64,000 bases of DNA from Bactericera cockerelli (GCA_024516035.1 CM044958.1:40572099-40636098), one strand, 5' to 3'. Positions 23,226 through 36,204 are shown, counted from the first letter of the stretch. Translations and numbers: made by a program. The notes: generated by a model from the letters alone, not told the origin.

Positions 23226-25540
23226 AAACGTGTAATATACCTAGGTATACAATATCCATGTGATATAGGGTAAGCTTTTGAAAATTTCTTGATTACAAAA
23301 TGATGAAACCAAATGAAGCTATTCAGAATTTTAATTTTTAAAAGAAATGCTTGAAGCTCTGGTTGAAATTTCAAATTATCAGCACTCCCTCTCCCTCTCT
23401 TTTTCTCTCTCTCTCTCGTCCTAATTTCCGACTTATTTCTGCCGGACGTGACGACCAAGAAAATGAAAGCAAACAAAAACAAATTCTTCTTCTCTCTTCC
23501 TCTTCTATTTTCATTCTCTTCCAAATCATTAGGGTTTCCTTTCCTCCTTTTCTTTCATTTTGTTTTCACACGGATTAGCCCTGTGAAAGATTGGTTGAAC
23601 TAAGGTTTGGCATTTCTCAATTACTCTGTGTTAATTTGACGTAGCTACTATCTTTTTTTACTCAAATCTTTTATGGGGAAAGACTTTATTATTTATTATT
23701 ATTAAATTTCCAACAATCTCTATTAGAAAATACATCGACACAAATTTAAAATTATAATACTGACAATTTTTGAGTTTATAATAAATTATTAATCATAAAT
23801 CATAACATATTTCCTTGTCGGAGGAAAAATATTCTGAATCAGAGAAGGTTTACTTAAGGAGTACGAAAATTAATGAAAATTAATTCATAATACTTATTAA
23901 ATTTAGTTTTTCTTGTTACGGCTAGTCCTTTATATTCTGATTAAGATCCAAGTCGATTGAGATCACATCCAGTCCTAGATCTGAAGGGGTTAAAAAGGAG
24001 GGAATATCTTTTCCTCCGCTCAGAATGAGATTTCTAGTTTGGGGAAATCCGACAGTAATAACTTCTCGGCATTCCTTTATTAGATTTTCCTTCAGCTTCC
24101 TGCGCTGCTGAAAACTTTCTGTCTTGTTCTTCATCATCACGTAGCTGTTCCTGGGTTCCACAATTTTCTTCTGTTTCTATGTTCTGTGTACCAGCCACCT
24201 GTGCTTACTCCTTGTCCGATCTAATCGTAGAATTCTGTTTATGTAAGATGATTCATTGATAGTAGATGGTTCTGTCAAGGCCTTAATTTTAATCTATAGC
24301 ACAACATATCTAGATCTGTAAATATGGCATACTGAACCTTCATTTTTCATAATCAAAAGCAAAAACATCACTCGTATAACTTTTAGGATCCCCAGAGGGG
24401 CCATTGTGACCAAAAATCTATACATCAAACCTAAAAAGACCGACCAACAACTATTTGCACAAAACCAAATCAACAATGCAAGTTTTTCACCCTTGGTGAT
24501 GGGTATTGATATTTTAGCTGATTGTATAAAATTACCTAAATAATAAAAAAAAAAAAAAAAAAGAAAAAAATAAATAGATAGATATTGCGGAATATAATAG
24601 GAAATGAAATGTAATACAAGCAATGATACTGCACCTAGCAATATTACTACTATGGAACGTCTCCTAATACTAACGAAGAAGTGGTGACCTTTAGAAAGAG
24701 CTACATTATTCTACTCAGACTCAAGTTCGAATACACATATACATAAATCTGTATCTAAATATTTACATTGTAAAAATACAACACACACCATAAAGTTCCT
24801 TATCTTTTCTCACACAAGTTTCCTCTAGCTACCCTAGGTACTTGAACATAAGAAAATTCACATAAACTTAATTATACAAAAGCAAACGGTACAGAGAAGA
24901 GAAGTATGGAATGGAAGAATGAAAATTATACTGAGAGAAAGAGCAATGAGTCTGAGAGAAAGAATGAGAGAGAGATAGGAATGGAAAAGATATCTCAGAA
25001 AATGTTTGGAATTTTCTCATTTAAACGTAAAAGCTTCTTTCGGTGGAGCTTTTCCTTTGCAGAAAAAAGAAAGCCTTTAGCTACCCTTTCCAAGTGGGTA
25101 TTTCTGGAAATGCAAGTGGATTCCAGACATTTCTTCAGGATGGTATTATCGGTATGCAAGTATTGTAGGTATGTCTGAAAGGAATGAAATGGCGGAATTA
25201 GTTGGATGTACCTACACATATTATGTAGATATTTGTGATTGAAATTTGGACAACAGATAACAAATTGTTTGTTGATAAAATTTCAAAATGGATTTAAACT
25301 ACAGGTGCGGGGATATTCGTGGAAAATGTATTAAAAACCAAAAAAGTGTAATTCTTAGGTAATATAAGTATTATCATTATTCTAAGTATACACTTATATG
25401 ATAATACTTTTATATTTCGATTTTACAATCCCGTCTGATGAATCTGCATATCGTTTTCATCTTTAGGAAACACAAAAAAATGCTCCTCGCATTGATTACT
25501 CTTGGTATCAAGCATTGAAAGTGGATGTGGCTACCGTGCT
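23226..25540. other. no gene recognised
   Basis: No supported gene. A pyrimidine-rich tract (23380-23560) gives low-complexity frames on both strands. The minus-strand frame 23922-24161 is charged and less repetitive but unassigned. An A run lies at 24543-24561. A purine-rich patch at 24895-24985 is low complexity. Confidence 0.45.
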
Positions 25541-25544
25541 AGAG

Positions 25545-25635
25545 TTGTAGAATAGAATAGAATAGAATAGAAATTACCTTGTTTATACTGCCGAGGTGAG
25601 ACTAAAAAGTCCCTTTTATTCCAGCAGTCTAAACA
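25545..25635 (-). mobile_element. SINE family C 3' tail
   Basis: On the minus strand: GGAATAAAAGGGACTTTTTA, CGGCAGTATAAACAAGG, then a TTCTA-type pentanucleotide repeat (plus-strand GAATA at 25548-25572). The same tail (GGGACTT ... GGCAGTATAA) ends the family C SINEs at 11145 and 57848, but those have ATT repeats, so the terminal microsatellite differs by copy. Confidence 0.6.
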
Positions 25636-25969
25636 AGGTCTCGTTTATTTTCAAATTTAACATTTTGACATTTTGTACATACATTTAATATTCTTAAGAT
25701 TATATATGTTACGGGAAAAGCTAGGAGTGCGGGAAATCCTAGGTTTACCCGGGTAAACCTAGGATTTCCCGTGATTGTTGGGAAAAGCCCGAAATGAATT
25801 TTTATTTCGGGCTTTTACCGATCTTTTTCGGTTAATCCTAGGTTTTCCCGAAGCAGTTAGGGAAATGTGTAAAATTCTGTTCATTCAATAAAAATTTCGG
25901 GCTTTTACCGGGAAATCTTAGGATTTCCCAAGGACCCGCGGTAAAAGTAAAATATACATAACTAGGGTG

Positions 25970-26206
25970 CTGTCGCCCGCTTTGCGGGCCGAGGCATGGC
26001 CGTGAAAGCAAAAAATCCTTTTTCGCCAATGGCAGGTATTGTAGTGGGAATTTCGAAAAATCCCGTCTTATTGCACATCTAGACTATAAGACAAAGCTAC
26101 CTACCAAATTTCAGCTTCCTAGGACTTAGACTTAGGCTGTAGAGCGATGATCAGTCAGTGGTCAGTCAGTCAGTGACTTTGACATTTATATATTAAGAAG
26201 ATAGGG
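25970..26206 (+). mobile_element. Interspersed repeat nested in Ginger-like element
   Basis: Begins CTGTCGCCCGCTTTGCGGGC (GC-rich hairpin), runs through AAGCTACCTACCAAATTTCA and GTAGAGCGATGATCAGTCAG, then a short GTCAGT repeat and TTTATATATTAAGAAGAT. It is almost identical to 57112-57360 over about 194 bp (I count two differences). Class unknown: no pol III promoter, no terminal inverted repeats and no coding frame are evident. Confidence 0.8.
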
Positions 26207-26336
26207 GCTAACCTAATAACCTTAAAAAGAAGAGAGAAAAAAGACTAGAGAAAATGAAGTACAACACAATGGTATTTGTTTATTTAACAGGTAGAAAAAG
26301 TGTTTGTTTTTTATTTTTAATAAAAAAATTTCAATC

Positions 26337-26575
26337 AAATGTTTGATAAAACACGTAAAAAAATAATGTTTTTCTCTTATGGCTATCTCTTACTGTTTCC
26401 TGTTTAAGTAGGTGAATGTGTATATTTAAACACTGAAATATAAAAGGTTTGATAAAACAGATACCTATCAAACACACCTAAAAAAATAATGTTTTTCTCT
26501 CATCGCAATCTCTTACTGTTTCCTGTTTAAGTAGGTACATATAGTTAAACACTGAAATATAAAATGTTTGATAAA
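26337..26575 (+). repeat. Tandem duplication, about 115-bp unit x2
   Basis: AAAAAAATAATGTTTTTCTC, TCTTACTGTTTCCTGTTTAA, GTAGGT, and AACACTGAAATATAAAA occur twice in the same order, separated by GTTTGATAAAAC. Confidence 0.8.
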
Positions 26576-26634
26576 ACAAATATCAAGAAAAAGTAAAAAT
26601 ATAAAAACAAAAAGTAAAATATCCTACATTCTTA

Positions 26635-27003
26635 TTATTTGTTAGAGCATGGCTGTGAACTGTGACACTTGGAATTACATTTCATATTAGCAGCTCGACA
26701 AAGACACTTCTTGGTTGTACATTTCTTTAAACAGCTACACTTTTTGAACCCTTGTACACCAACCAATGATTGTTTTGAAACAACTGAGCGAAGACTTATT
26801 TCCTCATGTTTTACATCTTCCAAAGAGATAAAGATTTCAGAGCATAGTGTGAATTGATTACGAGAGTAGAGAGACTTTTGATGATTCCGCTCTTTGTACC
26901 TAATTGGTAGAGCTCATCTTCCTTTTTAATTATGACTAGAATGATAGATTTTGGATCAATTTTAGAACGGTCAACATCTGGAACTTTTACTATAACATAT
27001 TTC
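26635..27003 (-). pseudogene. Integrase (KRBA2-like) C-terminal remnant, frameshifted
   Basis: Two overlapping minus-strand frames make up one product. The first (ending at 26811) has VIVKVPDVDRSKIDPKSI and YQLGTKSGIIKSL; the second (26823-26635) has DVKHEEISLRS, SLVGVQG and a Cys-rich tail KCSCLKKCTTKKCLC followed by CNSKCH. This order (PDVDR.K.DP, then Cys-rich tail) matches the C-terminal region of arthropod KRAB-A domain-containing protein 2-like proteins, which derive from Ginger-type integrases. A change within a CT-rich run near 26870-26882 shifts the frame. The integrase core and N-terminus are missing; the remnant starts next to the right terminal repeat. Confidence 0.7.
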
Positions 27004-27247
27004 CCGGAATCTCTTGGGAAAAGTCCGAAATGACTAAATGAATGTCTTGTTTCGGGCTTTTCCCGATTGATGTTGGGAAAACCTAGGATTAACCAAAAGA
27101 GATCGGTAAAAGCCCGAAATAAAAATTCATTTCGGACTTTTCCCAACAATTGCGGGAAATCCTAGGTTTACCCGGGTAAACCTAGGATTTCCCGCACTCC
27201 TAGCTTTTCCCGTAACATATACATAAAATAAAAACCTTGCTTAGGTT

Positions 27248-27262
27248 TGAAAAAAAAAGAAG

Positions 27263-27303
<41 letters not shown>
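27248..27303. repeat. A-rich homopolymer tract
   Basis: About 50 A with single G interruptions, followed by AATAATAAT. It may be a retroposon tail, but no body can be assigned. Confidence 0.85.
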
Positions 27304-27305
<2 letters not shown>

Positions 27306-27309
27306 AGAT

Positions 27310-29293
27310 AATAATAATAAAATAATAATGATTATGAATAAAAATAAAAGAAATTGTAATGATTTTTTCCTCACTTATTTGACCATGTGACCACGTTCTG
27401 CTATCTTCTAACATTCAGTAATGGACAAAGGAGATTTATATTTTATTCTTATCAACATTAGTATTTTTTTTTTTTTTTTTTTTTTGTGGAGAGATAGGGG
27501 AAAATCTTTAAAAGACACTTATATGTATAAGTAGCGTGGGATTTACACCCACTAAAAACCCATCTCCCTATTTTAGAGACAACATACCCGGGACCGTTTG
27601 TTGAACATTACAACATTAATATACAAATATCTTGGGTCTCTTGTAATTGCGTCAATAATGGACTTTAATGAACTGAATAGTATTTGTAAGTTCCTTTAAT
27701 TTAAAACTTGTTTTTGGTTCTACTGTTAATAGGTGTTCAAACGGTCGAAAAAAAGAAAGAAAAATACTTGGATACCCACGCTAGCTGTACGGTCAGACTC
27801 ATCAAAGGCTTAAGGCTGACTGACTCATGAATGAACTTTACATTGACGCAATTCAGCAATTAATAGCAAACGGATTAGGATAGATTGTCCGTCTGTTGCT
27901 GCATGGTCGTCAACACTCTTACTCCGAACAAGGCACTCTGTAGCACTGGGTTTTGTGCCTACATGTTGCTTGTTCCTGGATACCAGGTCACTTGAGAAAC
28001 AACGCACAACAATGAGTGAGCATGTGATTATTTTACAATGATAAGTAATTGATCTGATGATCCAAAATAATTACAGTGCAATGACTTTATATTACTTAAT
28101 ATTTGTGAATTCCTATATGTTTCAAGATTGTTCAAAACTGAAATAAAGAGCTTGCGACCTTTCATAATCAAAATTCTGTTTGATTATTTTATAATGTGAG
28201 TAAGAAATGAAGAAAAACGGGTTTTGCTGAAGGTGAAAGGCCACGAAGAAAAAGTTGAAACTCTCCGCATTGCAGCATCCTTGATGATGTCTTATTCATA
28301 ATCCTGCAGGAAAGATTTTGTGTTCCCATAGGATTCCTCATCTGAAAAACTGGACAGCGACTTGACTGTTCAACCTCCGACCTCAAGTCTGTTCTGAATC
28401 TCGTTCTTTCTCATGAACTCTTCTGCATCTACATTATATTTTGTACATAGGTGTTCCTCTTATTTTATCTACTTTCCTTCTTAGTCAGTTTGTCTGTCCT
28501 AATACCTACGTGTTTTAAATAAAGATACGTTTGCTCATTAATATTATGTTTAAATGTTGATCTAATATCTCACTCCAAACGATTTCTTTCTGCACTTTAC
28601 AGGGTAAATCTACCTTCTTAATTTGATTTGGTTTTGGTAAAAAAAAATAGGTACCTAAGTGTCATTTTACTTGATCATATTATATTACCTAAATGTATAT
28701 ACATCAGTGAGTTTGAATTTTGACACGCTTACTAAACTTGAAGAAATGTTTGTCTGCGGGTAAAACTGATCGGAGACTACGAAGAGATCGCATACTAGGT
28801 ATTACCTACTTGTTTGTATGTTGCCTTAATATTAAATAAACACCAGTGGACGTAATCCCAGAGATTTCAGAACATTATTTATATTCACAAAACTTGCCCA
28901 TCAGGAGGGCGCAGAGAAAAACATATTAGAAGTAAATCTACCTACCAACTGAAAACCTTTTGTGCGTCCATTTTTTCACGAAAATATCTTAAACATGATA
29001 ACTTTGCAAGCAACAAAGCCCTAATTCTCCCGAGATTAGAAACTTTCATAGTGCTATTATGATTAAAAAGATGAAATATAAAAGGGACGCCTTTAATTTC
29101 ACCTCCCCGCTCACACTTTTCCTTACCCCTACAGTCTTACCAACCCCTCTCCTAACTTTCCTTCTCCTCTTCCTCTGGTTATTTGCCTTTATCTTTTTAT
29201 TTAAGCTATAATTTCTCATTCTCCTCCTTGTTAGCCGGAGAAAATTTGAATATTCTTTCTCGACGATCCCCTTGCTCTCCCTATCTCACTCAC

Positions 29294-29298
<5 letters not shown>
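27310..29298. other. no gene recognised
   Basis: T run at 27466-27485. Short frames at 27825-28007 and 28189-28386 lack domains. A pyrimidine-rich tract begins at 29100. Confidence 0.5.

Positions 29299-29350
<52 letters not shown>
29299..29350. repeat. (TC)n microsatellite
   Basis: About 25 perfect TC units. Confidence 0.95.
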
Positions 29351-29351
<1 letters not shown>

Positions 29352-29352
<1 letters not shown>

Positions 29353-32300
29353 ATGAAGCTTATGTTACTGTGATGATGCTTTCAAAAGGGATCCGACGAG
29401 GTTTAAGGTAGAACAACTTTTGATATAATATTTTGAAATTTAATATTTTTATCGAGAGCTCCGTGTGTTTTTAAGCAAGAAATTATCTGCTAGAGCACCT
29501 TGGTGCGGTTACAAGATTATATTTAGGTTTGACCTTAGCTGCCAGCAAAATCTATTCCACATAAACCTACATAATCATTGCGCAGAACTTTTAAAAAAGA
29601 AAACAAAAAAAAAAAAACATTTTCCATCATTAGATTCCAAGAACCTGTATTAACCATAAAGTATTCATTTTCAAAATTAAACTCTAATACTCATATATTT
29701 TAAATTTCTATTATATCTGAAACAATACTGAAGTGCCCTGAAGTAATGTAATGCAACAGTTCCAGGGTACTGAGATTAGAAAGAGAGGACGATGTTTAGT
29801 GGGTATGGCACATCGTTTTCAGTGCCTAAACCTCACACAGTCCACCAGAGCCAGAGATAGTCCTGGTGTTTGTCCTGAATTGCAAGAAGATTGACCTCCT
29901 CTCTAGAAAAAAAAGATATACAAATGCTCTTTCAAAATTTTAAAAATGTTTTTTCGGCCCAAAATAGTGCCAGGTATTTAAAACATCTATAAAATTTTAA
30001 CAGAACCAAAACATTATTGATAGCCAGCGGACAGCAGGTGGGTGACATACTGCGAGGACAAGGTTCATCTTGGTGTGTGAGTTGGGTGAACACGGAAATG
30101 CGAACCCTTCACACGAACTTACTCATCAGTAGCTGAATTGGAACTGTCCGACGCATGGTGTGTAGTACCTGTGTTTTGAATGCTCTGTAAAGTGACACGA
30201 ATGACGACTAAGTCGTTAAAGTGCAATAAAAAAAAAAAAAAAAAGTTTAAGAAGTCAAGCTGACGAAACCTCTCATCGACGACATTGGCTAGGTTTTTCC
30301 TTACCGTCTCCTCAATATGAAGGTCATTCGAGACAAAAGTTTTCGAGACACTCATCTAGCAGTGTCTCGAAGTTTCGGAAAATTACCCACTTTAACCTCA
30401 TCCAATCTAGAATTACCAAAATGAAGAAGTTTAGATTTGTTAAAGAAACTTCACCTCCCTGAACAAGTGAACACCGTCTCCAGCGATTTAACGAAAACTA
30501 TTGTATTCACTGTTCCATTTGGCATCATCAACGCTTGTGAGACCATTTGAATGCCGTCTCTTCAAAAAACAGTTGGTCAAAAAGAGTCATATTCTCAGTA
30601 TAATATTATTATTTCGAAGCGAAATTAAATTATATCACTACTCAATATTTCAGTGAATCGTCACATCATTGTGACGATCGATCGTTCTAGAATCTCTAGT
30701 TTCTAGAATCTTTGAAGGATTCATCATGTCACACTTTTTATAGGTAGGTATTATTCATCTCAGTAAAACCAAAAATAGCTCAAGACAAGATTCTCACATC
30801 AGTTTCGACAAGAATAAAATCGATGAGAAGGTAGGAAAAGGGTCGTGGACGCCATCTTGGAAAATGTTTTTCAGTTTACCACCCTCAACTAAAAAGCCAC
30901 AACTTTCTCTACTTCTTCTCCTCATTCCACTTCCCTTTTCTCTATTTATCATTCAGTTTTTCTTACATCTCTAAGAGAAGAGCTTCATCTCCTCTCTTTG
31001 TTTCTCTCTATTGTATGCTCGGTTGCGTTTTTGTCTAGATATCTAGCTTTTATTTTTACCTAGACAATATCAATATCTGTTTTCTGTAACTGTCACTTTA
31101 AATCATACATCCTACTTAACACCTGTTGAGCTCCAATAATTGATAGCACGCTCGTTTTGTTTTTCTTGGTGTTGCAAAACTAGCGTTTTGCTTTTGAGTA
31201 TTAAATATTGAGGATATATTATAACGTTAGTTAATTATTTAAATTAATACTTGGAAAAAAAATCAAGAATTTTCCAAGATTTACCAGAGTGTATAGAAAA
31301 CCTATCACCACCTCTATCCCGGTCAGCCAGATTCCTAGCATATATTATTATTTTACTATACTAATATTTTTATTGGGGTCGACTTAACTCCTACTAACAG
31401 CCTCACTGATATTATTATTTCTTATAGCCTTCTTCAACCACGGCATCGTCTCCCTTCCCGAATGGATCTGATACTTTATCAGAAGTATTTTAAGGTCAAG
31501 AAATTTCTCTCTGAATTTTGAAAGATATTTGCGGTTAACATGTGTGTTCCAAATATTTTATCATCCAAGCACGATGCTCCTTTGTCTGTATTGTGGTAAG
31601 TGTGGTAAATAAGAAGTATGTTTTCAGTAACATTTCGTTTACCTTTGTTTGTTTCTGAGTGAATTTGACTTTCGATGGCAAACTTCGTGGCCTTAACAGG
31701 CATGTAAATGAACATAATTCATGTCTTATTGAGTTTAACAGAATAACAATAAATTATAGTCCAGTATAGATCTGACATTTTAAATCAATTTCAAGATTAA
31801 TAGATCTTTTATTTATCTGTTGGATTAGTGGTTGGTGGTTTCTGAATATTTCTATTTTTTCCTGTACCCGTCACTTTACTAATAGAAATTCGAAGATAAT
31901 TTCAATACGCTACTACGTATTTCAGTTTTCACTGAAAAGAGCTATCAAAAGGAAGCAATGAAGAAACTAAGAATAATGAACCGGTATTATAATTATGGAT
32001 CTGGTGGAGGGGGAGAGAGAAAGTTTGGACATTATTTCTCTTGTTTTTTGTTAAAGTTTCGGGTTTTGCTTAGAAAGTAAATTCTCACCAAAGGGTTTTA
32101 TTTTATAGCTTTACCCGGATTTTCCTTCATTTCTTCAATCGACGAAATCCATTTTGTTTTGTTTGATTATAAACTTTACATAAAAGTTATATTGTTTATT
32201 ACTATCGGCAACGATATAAGTAGAGCATAAAAGTGTGTGTTACGCAATCATCATATTTATAATAACCATGTGTTCATAACTCTTTCGGTATTTTACGATA

Positions 32301-33335
32301 AAATTTTGGAATACACAGAAAGAAAATTCATCTAAGTTATTGTTATAAATTGGTTTTATTGGCGGTATAACTTTATATACATGTAGCTAAATAGCTACAC
32401 TTATTTAAACTCGATGACTTACAAAATGGAAATATCTAGTAGCTATATGTGAAACTTGAAATAGTAGTAATGTTCATTCAAAATTTTAGGTTTGAAATAA
32501 TATTCCCTCATTTCTATCTCTCTACTTTGCTTTGTTTTTCACTGAATGGAACTTGTCTCTTTTTCATTCCTTTCTTTATCTCTTGCTCGCTCCCACCCAT
32601 TCTTTCTACCTATTTCCTTCTCTGTTTCTCCCTCCCTCCATTCCTTTTCTTTAATCCTGTAGACCATGATTTATGTTTCTCTAGAAAAGGATTTGAGTTT
32701 CCTTGTTTTTGTGCGAGTTCTTACAGTTTGCTCCGTTTCAGCTTTCTCTCTTACAGCTTTCATTTTTCCTACTTGAAAAGTTTTCTGATTAAAACTTTCA
32801 ATCCGAGTGGGTTTTCTCTTCGTAGCTTCTGTTTTCTCTTCCATTCACTGTGAAAAATGGTTTTATATCTATTTTGAATATAATTCGGTACAGGAGGAGA
32901 TGTGGTAAAATTTAGGATTTAGTCAGGCTGACATGAGCTAAATTAGTGGTATTGTAATATTATTAAACAGCCTTTTTTCAAATGTCCTTAGCACGACTTT
33001 GAGGAAGCGAATTCTTTACTTTAAAATATGGTATAATTAGATACTTCATTATGTATTATCCACTGCATTTTTCGTGGAAAAATGACTAAAATAAAGATTA
33101 CCGAGGACATGGCGCACACATAGAATGGATCTAATGTTTGCTTTTCAGACCCCAGACGTGAAGAAGAGGAGAATCATGGAAAGCTGCTCCATATTAGTTT
33201 TTACTGAAAGATATCCCCGCTCTCCTCTTTATAATCTTCATAAACTTAATCTGACAGCGAGAGAAAACTTTCTGGGATGCGAACGAAAGCAAAGTCAGGA
33301 GGATTTTCCTCCTCGGAAACAAAAAACCTGACTAT
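29352..33335. other. no gene recognised
   Basis: No supported gene in about 4 kb. A runs at 30230-30244; pyrimidine-rich tracts at 30895-31000 and 32510-32850, the latter making a Phe/Ser-rich frame with no domain. The plus-strand frame 33125-33331 is unassigned. Confidence 0.5.
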
Positions 33336-33336
33336 A

Positions 33337-33600
33337 CAGGGTGAACCAGGAACATGGGAACTTTTTTTAAGCATCTAAAAAAATCCTGTCCTTGTTTTTA
33401 TTCTATCTCTCTTGTTCAGTGTCTCTTATGAATTTCAACCTGGGGTTTTTACAAATTCTCCACTGAATACTCGCAACACAAACCACTAGTAACCCACATT
33501 TAACTTTTCCCATCGTAGGTCGGGGGTGTCGGGACAGGACAGGATCACGACACGTCCGACGCTGCGCCGACGCGACGGACGGTTCAAATTTGATTATTCA
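33337..33600 (+). other. possible solo end of CAGGGTG MITE plus GC-rich patch
   Basis: TACAGGGTGAACCAGGAACA at 33337 looks like a left end of the CAGGGTG MITEs, but no matching right end is found. A GC-rich patch (33515-33590) with several CG dinucleotides (GACGCTGCGCCGACGCGACG) stands out from the AT-rich surroundings. Confidence 0.3.
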
Positions 33601-33884
33601 CTCACCAAGTTCTATAAGTTTGCTGGATGTTATTTGACTTCAACGGTCTAAAAATGACATATCATTATTATTGAACTGTACAATAATTAGGTATTATTAT
33701 GTTAGCAATAACCTGTAACAATTTTAATTCAATTCTATTCACAGTGAAAAGTATCCTGAGTAGACAGTTTCTTGTGAGTTTGATTGAAATACCTCTGTAG
33801 ACATGTATTGCACCATGTTGCAATATAAATTATTTTAATTTAAAATTGAAAACACACTTCTCTGTTTTGAAGTCACCCTGAGCA

Positions 33885-34157
33885 GCTCGATGGCATTTGA
33901 AACAGTTCCTTCAGAACCGAATTAAGAATCCAGGAGGTAAGCTTGGATGGCTGACCATTCAAATTTAATTCTCGTGACGCGCTTTTCGCCCGTCAAACTT
34001 ACCGGCTTACATTCATATCCACTTGCATCTATTTCAGCTTTGTTACAGCCGCTTTCTCTTCTTGTGCGGATTATTTATGCGACGTAAGTATTCATAACAC
34101 CCTCGTCTGATGAGAACATGGCGTCGATCGTCTAACCCATTCAAAAAAAAAAAAAGA
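33885..34157 (+). mobile_element. 5S rRNA-headed SINE, divergent, with poly(A)
   Basis: Head: TTCAGAACCGAATTAAGAAT, CCAGGAGGTAAGCTTGGATG, GCTGACC, corresponding to the 5S block ACCGAAGTTAAG...GATGGGTGACC. The body is different from other copies. Near the 3' end, CTGATGAGAACATGGCGTCG then TCTAACCCATTC and a 12-A run echo the shared tail. Divergent copy or sister family. Confidence 0.5.
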
Positions 34158-34159
34158 AG

Positions 34160-35478
34160 TCACCTTAAGCGGAAAAAGAACGCACATTATATTCGCGCAA
34201 AAGGTCTTATATTTTGCCTGACTGCCTATATCATATTATCAGCTTTTGTATACAGCGCTTTGTTTCTTTAGCGGCGTTTTAATACTATATAGCTGACTTG
34301 TAACCTATTACATAACAACATTGAGCTTCTATGATGAGAATGGCAGTTCGATCTGTCTAAATCGCCTAGCATTGTTGCAAGTTATATCATTTGTTAGTAC
34401 CTATCTAACTAGAATACCTATAGGCAGTAATCATCATTACGGTGCGTTTTTCCCGAAACTTGCGATATAACTACTTGTCTCAGACTTCTACAAAAAAAAA
34501 AAAAACATTAGAAAGTTTATGAGTTTAATTTTTATTCACTGGCGAAATCCCACATCTGTTGCAGGTTGCAGAGCATTTCTTAGGCTGTACAAAGAGACAA
34601 TGCAGGGTGCATTGCCATCTTCGGGACTTTTTCGTCAAGAAATCCCTGCGAATGATTGACTTGATTATGTTACAATTACTGTTACAAGAAACATACTGGA
34701 CTGCTAGACTCGATCTTTGTATACGAACACTACTGGGGATTCATTGAAGAAAAGGAACCTACAATGTGGTACACTCAAATAGAAGACCATTTCCATTTGT
34801 TACACAACGTGGACAAGACATAGAATATACAAAAGAAGATAATTAGTCTGTTAGGTTCTGATATCCTGATGGTGACAAGACATAGGAAACAAGTTCTTAC
34901 ATTAGCAAAAGACACTAGCTGAGTCATTGTTGTCTTGCCTTGAGATGGAAAAATTCATGTTCTAGGTCAGACATTTCAATCTGGCCGCCGCTGCCAGCAA
35001 AAGAGCAGCTGGATGGTCTAAAAGCTCGATTCAAGATTCTAGGTTTTTTTGCTTGACACATAATATATCGGTTTTTAACCTTTTGCGCTTCAATGAAATA
35101 TTTTTGATACTGCTCCCGACTGATTTCAATTAAAAAACTCTACTGATGTCTAAACCTCATTGTGCAGGAGTATAGGTTTCTAGACCAAAGCTGCACCACA
35201 CTCTATGACCCTGTAGTCCCCTCACTACTTCTTGTTATATTAAATTAATGTAGCAATATGTAGCATGATACTATTACTATAGTTATGTTACTTAAATATG
35301 TACCATAATACTTATGAATATTAGGAAACTATCCTTATAATGGACAACACCGACAATAGCAGCATTATCTTGTATGCACCCTAACTTCAACTTTGGTGAT
35401 AAAACTTGAGCAGTTAAATTGGATGGATGATGAAAGTTTTAAGTCTCATCATTTCCCCTACGAAGACCAGTTAGGTAG
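34160..35478. other. no gene recognised
   Basis: A 62-residue plus-strand frame (34559-34747) is unassigned. No repeat structure seen. Confidence 0.45.
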
Positions 35479-35480
35479 CC

Positions 35481-35638
35481 CATTCCAGAAACACTTTCCA
35501 CTCTTCAAATCCCCGAATCCACCTTTCAACTGTCACACAACGCACTCTGATTGGTTAATTTGAATGGAATAACCAATCAGATTGCGCTGTGTCACGGTTG
35601 AAACGGAGATTTGGAGAGTAGAAAGTGTTTCTGGAACG
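35481..35638. mobile_element. 158-bp hairpin MITE
   Basis: Near-complete inverted repeat: left arm CATTCCAGAAACACTTTCCA ... CTGATTGGTTA, right arm is the complement with a handful of mismatches, loop around TTTGAATGG. No clear target duplication. A piece of the same end (TCTATTCCAGAAACACTA) lies at 48028-48046. Confidence 0.75.
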
Positions 35639-35639
35639 G

Positions 35640-36200
35640 ACCACAGGTAACTGAAGTCCTGAGAATAATTCTTATTATTTGTCTTCGTTCAAAAGAGGTA
35701 AAGAAATAACTATCCTGATTTTTGGCATTGCTGTAATTTTGAATCACAAAATTTGGAAAATTGTCAATTTGAATCTCTAAAATCATAAATCTGTCCAATG
35801 CAATAAATTCTATACCGTACACAAACATGCGATTTCATGAAGTGAAAGTCTTACAACGTGATCTGTCTTAAAACAACCTGTTCAAATGCAGAGTTAAAAT
35901 TTGAGTAAAAAGTCTTTCATAACAACATGTTTAAAATTATTATAGAATTATTTTAAATTTTCATTCCACCCTTTATTATTTTATACACAGGCAAGATTGG
36001 TACTCAAGGGAGAGATATTAGCTCTGTACAATCTTCGAGAGTAGTGGTAGCTGATATTACGTTCTGGTGAGTAGGGTACAAGATGAGTATGTACTATACA
36101 CCTTATAATAAAGGTGCATCCCGTGTACATTAAGTTGGTATCGTAGGATATTATACACTTGATACTTCGAGGCGAAACTTTATGAAATTTAAAATTTACT
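35640..36200. other. no gene recognised
   Basis: Short minus-strand open frame only (35592-35828, part of it in the hairpin MITE); no features. Confidence 0.45.
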
Positions 36201-36204
36201 TGAA

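Larger units (their letters stand above)
25707..27217. mobile_element. Ginger-like DNA transposon, 1511 bp, decayed
   Basis: Terminal inverted repeats of about 150 bp, nearly identical at the outer 70 bp, begin TGTTACGGGAAAAGCTAGGA and end with the complement (…CCCGTAACA). The 4-bp TATA is duplicated at 25703-25706 and 27218-27221. TGT...ACA ends and a 4-bp target duplication match the Ginger group of cut-and-paste elements, which use a retrovirus-like integrase. Inside the arms, CCTAGGTTTACCCGGGTAAACCTAGG forms its own palindrome. The interior holds a frameshifted integrase C-terminal remnant (26635-27003), a tandem duplication (26337-26575) and a younger repeat inserted near the left arm (25970-26206). 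Confidence 0.8.

Noticed and set aside
23922..24206. Possible coding sequence on the minus strand
   Set aside because: Two overlapping frames with charged composition, no motif in either, no splice or start support.
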